A DNA stretch of 13,353 nt from a bacterium (GTDB lineage Bacteria; Desulfobacterota; GWC2-55-46; S146-80; JALXFI01). Below are positions 1-6,228 of the stretch, one piece after another (position 1 is the stretch's first letter; the number at the start of each line of letters is the position of its first letter). The position numbers were made by a program, and so were the translations under genes. The stretch spans positions 1 to 13,353 of the forward strand of contig JALXFI010000315.1 of NCBI GenBank assembly GCA_027069035.1, given 5' to 3'. The notes beneath the pieces are model-generated. The model worked only from the letters and a program-made list of their open reading frames with translations, made no database searches and was not told the DNA's origin.

Positions 1-104
1 TTTCAGGGGCAACTATCCTTGGAGACGGTTCCGTGGCCCTGATACTTGATATACCAAAGATCGCAAATACGGTTGAAAACCATGAGAAGAGACTTGCGAG
101 TTAG
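1..104 (+). CDS. cheA: CheA histidine kinase, C-terminal fragment (partial)
   Basis: This is the 3' end of a gene that enters from the left edge; the codon frame starts at base 3 and ends in TAG at 102-104. The 33 visible residues contain GATILGDGSVALILDIPKI, the hallmark end of the CheW-like regulatory domain of CheA, the chemotaxis histidine autokinase that docks to receptors and CheW and phosphorylates CheY and CheB. Only the regulatory-domain tail can be seen, so phosphotransfer, dimerisation and kinase domains are inferred from the family. The transducer, cheW, cheR, cheD and cheB follow on the same strand, which supports the assignment. Confidence 0.9.
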   Translation, partial: SGATILGDGSVALILDIPKIANTVENHEKRLAS

Positions 105-195
105 TTCTTTGGGTTTAATAAAAAAACAGAAAGGGGGGTGATGTGAGGAAAGCGGGTGGCTGAGTATTATCGGATGTATGTTAATAATAAAAAAC

Positions 196-202
196 AAGGA
201 GG
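196..202 (+). promoter_or_regulatory. Ribosome binding site fixing the transducer start
   Basis: A perfect AAGGAGG lies 10 nt before ATG 213. This favours the start at 213 over the in-frame GTG at 156, which would add 19 polar residues ahead of the short cytoplasmic N-tail. GTG 156 has only a weaker GAGGA upstream at 145-149. Confidence 0.75.
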
Positions 203-212
203 TACATTAACG

Positions 213-2543
213 ATGGGATTACTTAAACTCTATAAAAACATGAATATCGGTAAAAAATTTATCTTTATAGGCGGGATTGTCGGCGTCATATTTGGACTTG
301 TAGTCTGGATGTTCAATGCTACACTCTCAAATACACAGAACGGATATAACTCTATGTTTGATACCGAGGTTGCAATGAAAGACCATAGCGCCAGGATAAA
401 CACCTTCATGCTTCAGGCGCGCAGAAGCGAGAAAGACTTCCTTATGCGGAAAGACCTTAAATACGCAGACAAGGTAAAAACAGTGAGCGACAAAACCATA
501 TCAGAAGCAAAAAAGCTTAAGACACTTGCAGAAAACGCAGGGTACAAGGATGTCTCTGCCAGCGCTTCAGGGATAATAAAGGATATGCAGGTGTATTACA
601 GATCTTTTGATTCGATTGTAAATGCATGGCAGAAAAAGGGGCTTAATGAAAAATTGGGTCTTCAGGGTGAATTCAGGGATATAGTTCACAAACTGATGAA
701 AGAGTCCGACAACTACGATACAAGCAAGCTTAAGATCACACTTTTGCAGATAAGAAGGGCGGAAAAAGATTTCAATCTAAGAAGACAGCCCAAGTATATA
801 GATAAGGCGCACAGGTTTATAGAAACATTTAAAACTCAATTAGAGGCGTCGACACTTTTTCCGGCCACAAAGGAGGAGCTTAGAAAATCCATAGATGAAT
901 ATAAAAAATCCTTCGACTCTTTTGTAAAAAATATAAACAAGACAAAGAACGGAAGCGAGATAAACAGCAGGTTCAGAAAGGCTGCGCATAATATTGAAAG
1001 GCTTTTAAACAAAAACTATGTTCCGGACATGAAGGCCGATCTCCTTATGCTGAGAAGGCATGAGAAGGATTATCTACTGCGCGGAAAGGCGAAGTATGTA
1101 AAAGAAGCAGACGCAGTAATAGAGCGGGTTGCAGGGAATATAGACAAGTCCGCAATTCCCGATACGGCAAAAGAGAGCCTTAAAAGCCGGCTTAAAAAAT
1201 ATCAGGAAAAGTTTCATCAATTGGCCGAACAGGACACCAAGATTGCATCTATTACCGCAGCGATGAGGGATGCGGTTCATAAGGTCGAACCTGAGATAGA
1301 GGCCAATATGGATAAGGTGGTAAAGGAGATGGAACGGATTGACTCCGAAATAAAATCCAATATCGAAAAAGAGACCCGTAATACCTTTATTACACTTTTT
1401 GGAGCGCTTGTGTTTGGAGTCATATTTACATTCTTTACCATAAGGCTCATAACGGAACCGTTAAAAAAGGTAGTCGAGTTTGCAAAGAAATATGGAGAAG
1501 GTGACCTAACGGCAAAATTGGACATAGATACCAAAGATGAGGTCGGTGTTATGGCGGATATACTCCGTGATTCATTAAACAATCTTACCGGCATTGTCCG
1601 TGACATCAAGGTATCCGCCGATAATGTGGCATCCGGCAGTCAGCAGATAAGTGCAAGCTCTGAGGAGATGTCTCAGGGGGCAACGGAGCAGGCATCCTCA
1701 GCGGAAGAGGCATCGTCCTCAATGGAAGAGATGGCTTCCAATATCGCCCAGAATGCGGACAACGCCAAACAGACCGAAAGCATCTCTCAAAAGGCGGCAG
1801 TGGATGCCGAAGATGGAGGCAAGGCTGTAACGGAAGCGGTGAATGCCATGAAGCAGATAGCGGATAAGATATCCATCATTGAAGAGATTGCGCGTCAGAC
1901 AAACCTGCTGGCGCTTAACGCCGCTATTGAGGCGGCGCGCGCAGGCGAGCACGGCAAGGGCTTTGCCGTTGTTGCGGCAGAGGTAAGAAAACTTGCAGAA
2001 AGAAGCCAGACAGCGGCGGCAGAGATAAGCGAGCTTTCCTCATCAAGCGTTGAAGTGGCGGAAAAGGCGGGAGAGATGCTCTCCAAGCTCGTGCCTGACA
2101 TTAAAAAGACGGCGGAACTTGTGCAGGAGATAAGCGTTGCAAGCAATGAACAGAGCTCGGGCGCGGAGCAGATAAATAAAGCGATACAACAGTTGGATCA
2201 GGTTATACAGCAGAACGCTTCGGCATCGGAAGAGATGGCATCTACTTCCGAAGAACTCTCTTCACAGGCAGAACAGCTTAAGGAGGCGGTCTCGTTCTTT
2301 AAAGTGGATGACAGCGAAAACACAGTGAAAAAGAACCGGAGATTCGATGATATAGAACATCCAACCCTTACACATAGTGCAGAGGGAAAAATGTCCGACT
2401 CATTGGCGACCACACATGAAGAGAAACCACTTAAAACGGTAGTCCATGCAAGCGGCAATGGCAACGGCTCTGCTACAGGCGTTGCGCTTGACCTTGGCAG
2501 TAAAGACGGCGATGACATGGATGCCGAGTTTGAGCGGTTTTAG
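213..2543 (+). CDS. Methyl-accepting chemotaxis protein with repeated helical sensor
   Basis: A 776-residue transmembrane chemoreceptor that would sense a small ligand outside the cytoplasm and control CheA through CheW. Order of parts: short cytoplasmic tail; membrane segment 1 at about residues 16-34; extracytoplasmic helical sensor at about 35-388; membrane segment 2 at about 391-410; HAMP domain at about 410-463 (RLITEPLKKVVEFAKKYGEG); signalling domain with hairpin tip IARQTNLLALNAAIEAARAG (559-578) and AVVAAEVRKLAERS; then a polar linker of about 75 residues ending in EFERF. The sensor resembles the HBM (helical bimodular) class, known in McpS-type receptors for organic acids, but carries three rather than two signature units. 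The C-terminal aromatic-acidic-x-aromatic pentapeptide may recruit CheR. Ligand is unknown. Start chosen at ATG 213 because of its consensus AAGGAGG. Confidence 0.93.
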   Translation: MGLLKLYKNMNIGKKFIFIGGIVGVIFGLVVWMFNATLSNTQNGYNSMFDTEVAMKDHSARINTFMLQARRSEKDFLMRKDLKYADKVKTVSDKTISEAKKLKTLAENAGYKDVSASASGIIKDMQVYYRSFDSIVNAWQKKGLNEKLGLQGEFRDIVHKLMKESDNYDTSKLKITLLQIRRAEKDFNLRRQPKYIDKAHRFIETFKTQLEASTLFPATKEELRKSIDEYKKSFDSFVKNINKTKNGSEINSRFRKAAHNIERLLNKNYVPDMKADLLMLRRHEKDYLLRGKAKYVKEADAVIERVAGNIDKSAIPDTAKESLKSRLKKYQEKFHQLAEQDTKIASITAAMRDAVHKVEPEIEANMDKVVKEMERIDSEIKSNIEKETRNTFITLFGALVFGVIFTFFTIRLITEPLKKVVEFAKKYGEGDLTAKLDIDTKDEVGVMADILRDSLNNLTGIVRDIKVSADNVASGSQQISASSEEMSQGATEQASSAEEASSSMEEMASNIAQNADNAKQTESISQKAAVDAEDGGKAVTEAVNAMKQIADKISIIEEIARQTNLLALNAAIEAARAGEHGKGFAVVAAEVRKLAERSQTAAAEISELSSSSVEVAEKAGEMLSKLVPDIKKTAELVQEISVASNEQSSGAEQINKAIQQLDQVIQQNASASEEMASTSEELSSQAEQLKEAVSFFKVDDSENTVKKNRRFDDIEHPTLTHSAEGKMSDSLATTHEEKPLKTVVHASGNGNGSATGVALDLGSKDGDDMDAEFERF
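408..1298 (+). repeat. Threefold protein repeat in the transducer sensor domain
   Basis: Three diverged modules of about 90-100 residues lie in tandem at residues 66-165, 177-265 and 277-362 of the transducer. Each opens with a matching helix (LQARRSEKDFLMR, LQIRRAEKDFNLR, LMLRRHEKDYLLR) followed by KY at constant distance. Each then has a mid-module Y/F pair (YYRSFDSIV, EYKKSFDSF, KYQEKFHQL) and a closing histidine helix (FRDIVHK, FRKAAHN, MRDAVHK). The register is close to 100 residues throughout. The repetition is at protein level; no recent exact DNA duplication is obvious. Confidence 0.8.
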
Positions 2544-2554
2544 ATTTTTTTAAG

Positions 2555-2603
2555 GGGGCAATCTCAAGGTCTTGTACAAATATGGGCTTTTTGAGGTTGC
2601 CCC
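2555..2603 (+). other. Long-armed RNA hairpin between transducer and cheW
   Basis: GGGGCAATCTCAA (2555-2567) pairs with TTGAGGTTGCCCC (2591-2603): 13 base pairs, one of them G-U, with a 23-nt loop. The loop contains the palindrome TTGTACAA (2572-2579). No U-run follows, so it is not a standard intrinsic terminator. It fills the 101-nt gap before cheW and could act in RNA processing, partial attenuation or mRNA stability, adjusting receptor-to-CheW ratio. The pairing is seen; the role is inference. Confidence 0.55.
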
Positions 2604-2644
2604 TGTATCATTATAACATTACAAAACAGAGAGGAGTAATAACC

Positions 2645-3214
2645 ATGAGTGCAGTAAATACAATAACAGAGGCTACTCAATATCTTTCTTTTAAACTCGA
2701 CAATGAAATATTCGCACTTGATATTGACAAGGTGCGGGAGATACTTGATTATACCGCAATAACAAAGGTACCCAGGACCCCTGAATTCATGCTTGGAGTA
2801 ATAAATTTAAGGGGCGGTGTCGTTCCCGTGGTGGACTTAAGACTCAAGTTCGGAATGACCGAAACAGAGAAGACCGTAAATACCTGTATAATAATTACAG
2901 AGATAGAACTGGATAATGAAAAAGCCATTATTGGAGCGCTGGCCGACTCGGTAGATGAGGTCTTTGACCTTGAACCCGATCAGATAGAGCCTGCGCCGAA
3001 GATAGGCACAAGGCTCAAGACCGATTTCATCAATGGTATGGGCAAAAAAGATGATGAATTCATTATAATACTTGATATAGACAAGGTCTTCTCAACCGAT
3101 GAGATATCTCTGGTGCAAAATGCGGGGAGTACGGTTAAGGCAGAAGAGGAAGAGCCTACAGCACCCATAACGGAGTCAAGTAAAGAAGAGGCGGGAGTTG
3201 TATGCCATGCATAA
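2645..3214 (+). CDS. cheW: CheW coupling protein
   Basis: CheW is the cytoplasmic scaffold that links transducers to CheA. The 189-residue product shows the full CheW fold signature: QYLSFKLDNEIFALDIDKV near residue 12, VREILDYTAITKVPRTPEFM (30-49), the invariant GVINLRGGVVPVVDLR (51-66), and EFIIILDIDKVF near the end of the domain (138-149). It is somewhat longer than typical CheW proteins because of an acidic, disordered-looking tail (about 165-189). The start at ATG 2645 is preferred over an upstream in-frame ATG at 2582 because GAGGAG lies at 2631-2636 and the upstream codons fall inside the intergenic hairpin. The transducer precedes it and cheR follows. Confidence 0.95.
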   Translation: MSAVNTITEATQYLSFKLDNEIFALDIDKVREILDYTAITKVPRTPEFMLGVINLRGGVVPVVDLRLKFGMTETEKTVNTCIIITEIELDNEKAIIGALADSVDEVFDLEPDQIEPAPKIGTRLKTDFINGMGKKDDEFIIILDIDKVFSTDEISLVQNAGSTVKAEEEEPTAPITESSKEEAGVVCHA

Positions 3215-3250
3215 GTGCAGGTAAGTATCAATGCCCATTAATAATAGACG

Positions 3251-4114
3251 ATGAATGATTTTCTGTTAAATACAAATTCATCTTTAACGGAAAAAGATTT
3301 TTACAGGTTGAGCTCTTTTATTCACTCGTATTGCGGCATCAAGATGCCCCTGTCAAAGAAAACAATGCTTGAAGCGCGGCTTAATAAAAGGCTCAGGCTC
3401 CTGAGGATGAGTTCGTACAGTGAGTATTGCAAATATCTTTTCAGCAACGGCATAGAAAAAAACGAACTTATAAACCTTATAAATGTGATTACCACAAACA
3501 AGACGGACTTCTTCAGGGAGCCTGAGCAGTTCAAGATTCTACTCAAAGAGGTTCTGCCGGAGCTTACGGCAAATCTTGGCATAGGGATAAGAAGACCTTT
3601 GATGACATGGAGCGCCGGCTGTTCTACGGGTGAAGAGCCATATACGCTTGCAATGACACTCAGCGAATTTAGCGCAAGATGTCCAGGGCTTGGTTTTAAC
3701 TACACAGTGCTTGCCTCCGATATCTCAACAAAGGTGCTTGATACGGCAAGAAAAGCCATATATAACAAGAACTGCATCGAGCCCATTCCAGATTCACTTA
3801 AACAGAAATATCTTTTGAGAAACAAGGACAGGAGGAAAGACCTGTTCAGGATCGTTCCGGCGCTTAGAAATCGTGTCCGGTTCAGGAGGCTTAATTTTAT
3901 CGATGAAGATTTCAGTATGCGTGAAAAGATGGATATCATATTTTGCAGGAACGTAATTATATACTTTGACAAAGCTACACAGGAGAAGGTAATAAATCGT
4001 TTTTACACACATCTTTCAGACGGGGGTTTTATGTTTTTAGGACACTCGGAGACGCTCAACGGCATGAGTCATCCCTTTAAACAGATTGTCCCTACAATAT
4101 ACAGGAAGGTATAA
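3251..4114 (+). CDS. cheR: CheR chemoreceptor glutamate methyltransferase
   Basis: CheR uses S-adenosylmethionine to methylate glutamates on the transducer signalling helices, the forward arm of adaptation. The 287 residues match the usual length. Visible landmarks are the N-terminal helical domain (LTEKDFYRLSSFI, 12-24), TTNKTDFFRE (81-90), the SAM-binding WSAGCSTGEEPYTLAM (120-135), ASDIST (155-160), FCRNVIIYFD (231-240) and LGHSE (263-267). The beta-subdomain stretch (about 189-212) appears to have no insertion compared with enteric CheR, which fits a pentapeptide-binding type; that alignment is from memory. No clear Shine-Dalgarno sequence precedes ATG 3251. A short frame from 3202 ends across this start, so translation may depend on coupling from cheW. 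Confidence 0.95.
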   Translation: MNDFLLNTNSSLTEKDFYRLSSFIHSYCGIKMPLSKKTMLEARLNKRLRLLRMSSYSEYCKYLFSNGIEKNELINLINVITTNKTDFFREPEQFKILLKEVLPELTANLGIGIRRPLMTWSAGCSTGEEPYTLAMTLSEFSARCPGLGFNYTVLASDISTKVLDTARKAIYNKNCIEPIPDSLKQKYLLRNKDRRKDLFRIVPALRNRVRFRRLNFIDEDFSMREKMDIIFCRNVIIYFDKATQEKVINRFYTHLSDGGFMFLGHSETLNGMSHPFKQIVPTIYRKV

Positions 4115-4116
4115 TA

Positions 4117-4611
4117 ATGTATCCTAATGAAGAGCTGCCCAAGGTTTTTTTAAAACCCGGCGAAATGTACTTTGCCGAAAAACCTTTACTTATATCCACT
4201 ATACTTGGGTCATGCATAACGGTTACCATGTTTTGCAGGCGCTGCGGAAAAGGGGCGATGTGTCACGGCCTTCTGCCGTATTATAAAAAATCCCACAAGG
4301 CCGGTAAAGAAACAAACAGGTTCAGATATGTAGATTGGTCGATACATCAAATGTTGGAAAGATTCTTAAAAGGTTCTGCCACTAAAACGGATATTGAAGT
4401 AAAGATATTCGGAGGGGCGGAAATAGCAAAAACTTCTAAAAACGACGATTCATTGCAATCGGTGGGGGAAAAGAACATAGAGGCAGCGTTTGAAACACTC
4501 AAGAAACTTGGGCTCAAGGCGGCAAAAAAAGACATAGGCGGAGAATCCGGACGTAAAATCTTTTTCAACACTTTTACCGGAGACGTGTATCTGAAACGGA
4601 TAAAGACTTAG
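4117..4611 (+). CDS. cheD: CheD chemoreceptor glutamine deamidase
   Basis: CheD deamidates specific receptor glutamines to glutamates and in some bacteria interacts with CheC. The 164-residue protein carries the catalytic cysteine in TILGSCITV (C33) and the partner histidine 17 residues later in GAMCHGLLP (H50), the family spacing. S27 lies where the well-studied Thermotoga enzyme has its active-site threonine. The KIFGGAEI segment and C-terminal GGESGRKIFFNTFTGDVYLK also fit the family. Unusual extra cysteines (C40 and C43 as CRRC, plus C49) sit between the catalytic residues. ATG 4117 starts 2 nt after the cheR stop, with AGGAAGG (4103-4109) as ribosome site inside the end of cheR, implying coupled translation. 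Confidence 0.92.
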   Translation: MYPNEELPKVFLKPGEMYFAEKPLLISTILGSCITVTMFCRRCGKGAMCHGLLPYYKKSHKAGKETNRFRYVDWSIHQMLERFLKGSATKTDIEVKIFGGAEIAKTSKNDDSLQSVGEKNIEAAFETLKKLGLKAAKKDIGGESGRKIFFNTFTGDVYLKRIKT

Positions 4612-4628
4612 TTGAGAAAGGCGCTGAG

Positions 4629-5756
4629 ATGGGAAAAAAGATAAATGTGCTTATTGTAGATGATTCGGCAGTGGTCAGACAGACGCTGACCGATATACTT
4701 TCAAGCGACGCGGGCATAAGGGTTATGGGTGCGGCGGCCGACCCGTTTATTGCAGCGCAGAAAATATATAATGAGGCGCCGGATGTAATAACGCTTGATG
4801 TGGAAATGCCGCGCATGGACGGCATAACATTTCTCCAAAAGATTATGAGTCAGCACCCAATACCTGTTGTGATGTGTTCAAGCCTTACCGAAGAAGGATC
4901 GGAATCGGCGCTTAAGGCCCTTGAATACGGCGCCGTCGATATAATTGCAAAACCGAGACTGGGAACAAAACAGTTTCTGAATGAATCAAGGATACGCATC
5001 TGTGATGCAGTAAAGGCCGCCTCTCAGGCACAGGTAAGACAAATCAAGCCAGGGACAAAAACGCTTAAAGTCGCTAAGAAACTGAGCGCCGATGCAGTAA
5101 TCCCAAAGGTTAAATCAAAGGCAATGACCAGGACAACCGAAAAAGTCGTTATTGTTGGAGCATCAACAGGAGGCACGGAGGCCATTAATTTCTTTTTGCA
5201 ATCCCTTCCCGCCGATACGCCGGGCATTGTTATTGTCCAGCATATGCCGGAGAACTTTACCGCCGCCTTTGCAAAAAGACTCGATGGGATTTGTGCGATA
5301 AGAGTAAAGGAGGCATCCAATAACGATTCGGTCATAAGAGGACGCGCCCTTATAGCGCCGGGAAACAAACACTTGCTGCTTAAACGAAGCGGCGCCCGAT
5401 ATTATGTTGAAGTGAGAGAAGGCCCTCTTGTAAACAGGCACAGGCCGTCTGTAGATGTGCTCTTCCGTTCAGCCGCAAGGTATGGAGGCAGCAATTGTAT
5501 TGGGGTCATAATGACCGGAATGGGTGATGACGGGGCAAAAGGGATGTTGGAGATGAAAGAAGGGGGAGCATATACCATAGCTCAGGACGAAAAGTCCTGT
5601 GTTGTCTTTGGAATGCCGAAGGAAGCCATTAAAACAGGCGGAGTGGACAAGATACTGCCGCTTAACTCAATTCCATCGGAGGTATTGAGGGCGTCTGATG
5701 ATTTATCTTCTGAAAACAGCGCCTATTCTGCGACTTCGCTAAAGCTTTGCCGGTAA
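4629..5756 (+). CDS. cheB: CheB receptor methylesterase/deamidase with receiver domain
   Basis: CheB removes methyl groups from transducer glutamates and is activated by CheA phosphorylation, giving negative feedback. The 375-residue protein has an N-terminal receiver domain (about 5-125) with acidic pocket D11-D12, phospho-acceptor D57 in TLDVEMPRMDG and K109 in IIAKP. After a basic linker (about 135-170) comes the methylesterase domain with catalytic serine in GASTGG (S179), histidine in VQHMPENF (H205) and aspartate in TGMGDDG (D301). The start at ATG 4629 lies 17 nt after cheD with GAGAAAGG upstream. It closes the adaptation set and the chemotaxis operon. Its 3' end converges on the cold-shock gene with 25 nt between stop codons. 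Confidence 0.96.
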   Translation: MGKKINVLIVDDSAVVRQTLTDILSSDAGIRVMGAAADPFIAAQKIYNEAPDVITLDVEMPRMDGITFLQKIMSQHPIPVVMCSSLTEEGSESALKALEYGAVDIIAKPRLGTKQFLNESRIRICDAVKAASQAQVRQIKPGTKTLKVAKKLSADAVIPKVKSKAMTRTTEKVVIVGASTGGTEAINFFLQSLPADTPGIVIVQHMPENFTAAFAKRLDGICAIRVKEASNNDSVIRGRALIAPGNKHLLLKRSGARYYVEVREGPLVNRHRPSVDVLFRSAARYGGSNCIGVIMTGMGDDGAKGMLEMKEGGAYTIAQDEKSCVVFGMPKEAIKTGGVDKILPLNSIPSEVLRASDDLSSENSAYSATSLKLCR

Positions 5757-5764
5757 ATAGGCGC
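5719..5764 (-). terminator. Inverted repeat between converging cheB and csp
   Basis: GCGCCTATT (5719-5727) and AATAGGCGC (5756-5764) form a perfect 9-bp stem with a 28-nt loop spanning the cheB stop codon. Read on the - strand, downstream of the csp gene, the stem is followed by TGTTTTC, a weak U-tract. On the + strand no U-run follows. It may end the csp transcript or protect both converging transcripts; the long loop makes it a weak candidate. Confidence 0.35.
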
Positions 5765-5781
5765 AGTCTCCGAAAAAATAT

Positions 5782-5982
5782 TTATTGTTTTACAACATTA
5801 ACGGCCTTAGGGCCCTTTTGGTCTGTTTCGATATCAAAACTGACGGTGTCGCCTTCTGCAAGGGATTTAAACCCTTCGCCCTGTATGGAAGAAAAGTGGA
5901 CGAACACGTCGTTGCCATCTTCACCGGTGATAAAGCCGAAACCTTTTGAGTCGTTAAACCATTTAACGGTTCCTCTTGACAT
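5782..5982 (-). CDS. Cold-shock domain protein (CspA family)
   Basis: A 66-residue single cold-shock domain, the normal length for the family. These proteins bind single-stranded RNA and DNA, melt RNA structure and, for several enteric members, act as transcription antiterminators. Both nucleic-acid motifs are intact: RNP1 KGFGFI (13-18) and RNP2 VFVHFS (26-31), with the opening GTVKWFN and the ending KGPKAVNV typical of CspA-like proteins. Start at ATG 5982-5980 is supported by AAAGGAGG (complement of 5991-5998) 8 nt upstream. It is monocistronic and opposite to both flanking operons. The leader region contains a strong terminator-like hairpin (6033-6064), so expression may be controlled after initiation. 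Whether it is cold-induced or constitutive cannot be told. Confidence 0.95.
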   Translation of the reverse strand: MSRGTVKWFNDSKGFGFITGEDGNDVFVHFSSIQGEGFKSLAEGDTVSFDIETDQKGPKAVNVVKQ

Positions 5983-6004
5983 ACTGCATACCTCCTTTTA
6001 ATAG

Positions 6005-6034
6005 ATTAGATCCAAAAATACACATTCGCAACAA
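6005..6034 (-). promoter_or_regulatory. Candidate promoter close to csp
   Basis: On the - strand, TTGTTG (6034-6029) and TCTAAT (6010-6005) are separated by 18 nt. The -10 box matches five of six sigma-70 consensus positions; the -35 box is poor. Transcription would begin about 15-20 nt before the csp start codon, leaving just the ribosome site. The -35 box overlaps the U-tract of the upstream hairpin. Confidence 0.35.
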
Positions 6035-6064
6035 AAAACCACAAAGAATTTTAAGTCTTTGTGG
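6033..6064 (-). terminator. Intrinsic terminator in the csp upstream region
   Basis: Read on the - strand, CCACAAAGA (6064-6056) and TCTTTGTGG (6047-6039) make a perfect 9-bp stem with an 8-nt loop, directly followed by six U residues (6038-6033). This is the classic rho-independent form, though the stem is only moderately GC-rich. It points toward csp and lies about 50 nt before its ATG. No other - strand gene lies just upstream, so it is either an attenuator in a long csp leader or the end of a short transcript from the TTGACA boxes at 6164-6159 or 6140-6135. Confidence 0.6.
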
Positions 6065-6187
6065 CCTTATATGGAACAAAAACTTCCGGTACTTTTTGAA
6101 ACTTGATTGGAGCTTAGCATGTTTCTTATTGTCATGTCAAGAAAGAGTTTGTTTTTTTTGTCAAAACCGTTATTTTCAACTTTCAGA

Positions 6188-6216
6188 TTGCCCGGAGTTT
6201 TTTTTCGTTGTAGAAT
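6188..6216 (+). promoter_or_regulatory. Sigma-70-like promoter of the rluB operon
   Basis: TTGCCC (6188-6193), a 17-nt spacer and TAGAAT (6211-6216; five of six consensus bases) form a good housekeeping promoter. The expected start point near 6222-6224 is only about 5-7 nt before ATG 6229, and no Shine-Dalgarno sequence fits in between. The spacer contains a run of eight T residues. Confidence 0.5.
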
Positions 6217-6228
6217 AAAACAATTCTT

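Noticed and set aside
138..163. Strong AAGGGGGG followed by GTG ATG TGA and by a six-codon frame from GTG 143, resembling a minimal leader ORF before the transducer
   Set aside because: The frames are two and six codons long, show no regulatory residue pattern and no paired alternative hairpins were seen. Chance is sufficient.
156..212. Longer N-terminus for the transducer from GTG 156
   Set aside because: The additional 19 residues are polar and unlike chemoreceptor N-termini, and a consensus AAGGAGG serves ATG 213.
1277..2518. Several long open frames on the - strand opposite the transducer gene (for example 1277-1609, 1895-2146, 2198-2518)
   Set aside because: They mirror the codon use of a Ser/Ala/Glu-rich coiled-coil gene, lack ribosome sites and show no recognisable protein features.
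6122..6159. AT-only stem TTTCTT/AAGAAA followed by a T-run as a + strand terminator
   Set aside because: Six A-T pairs with an 11-nt loop and the T-run displaced by several bases do not make a plausible intrinsic terminator.
5747..6218. + strand open frames antisense to the cold-shock gene and in its upstream region
   Set aside because: The - strand frame is an unmistakable cold-shock domain with a ribosome site; the + frames have no family features.
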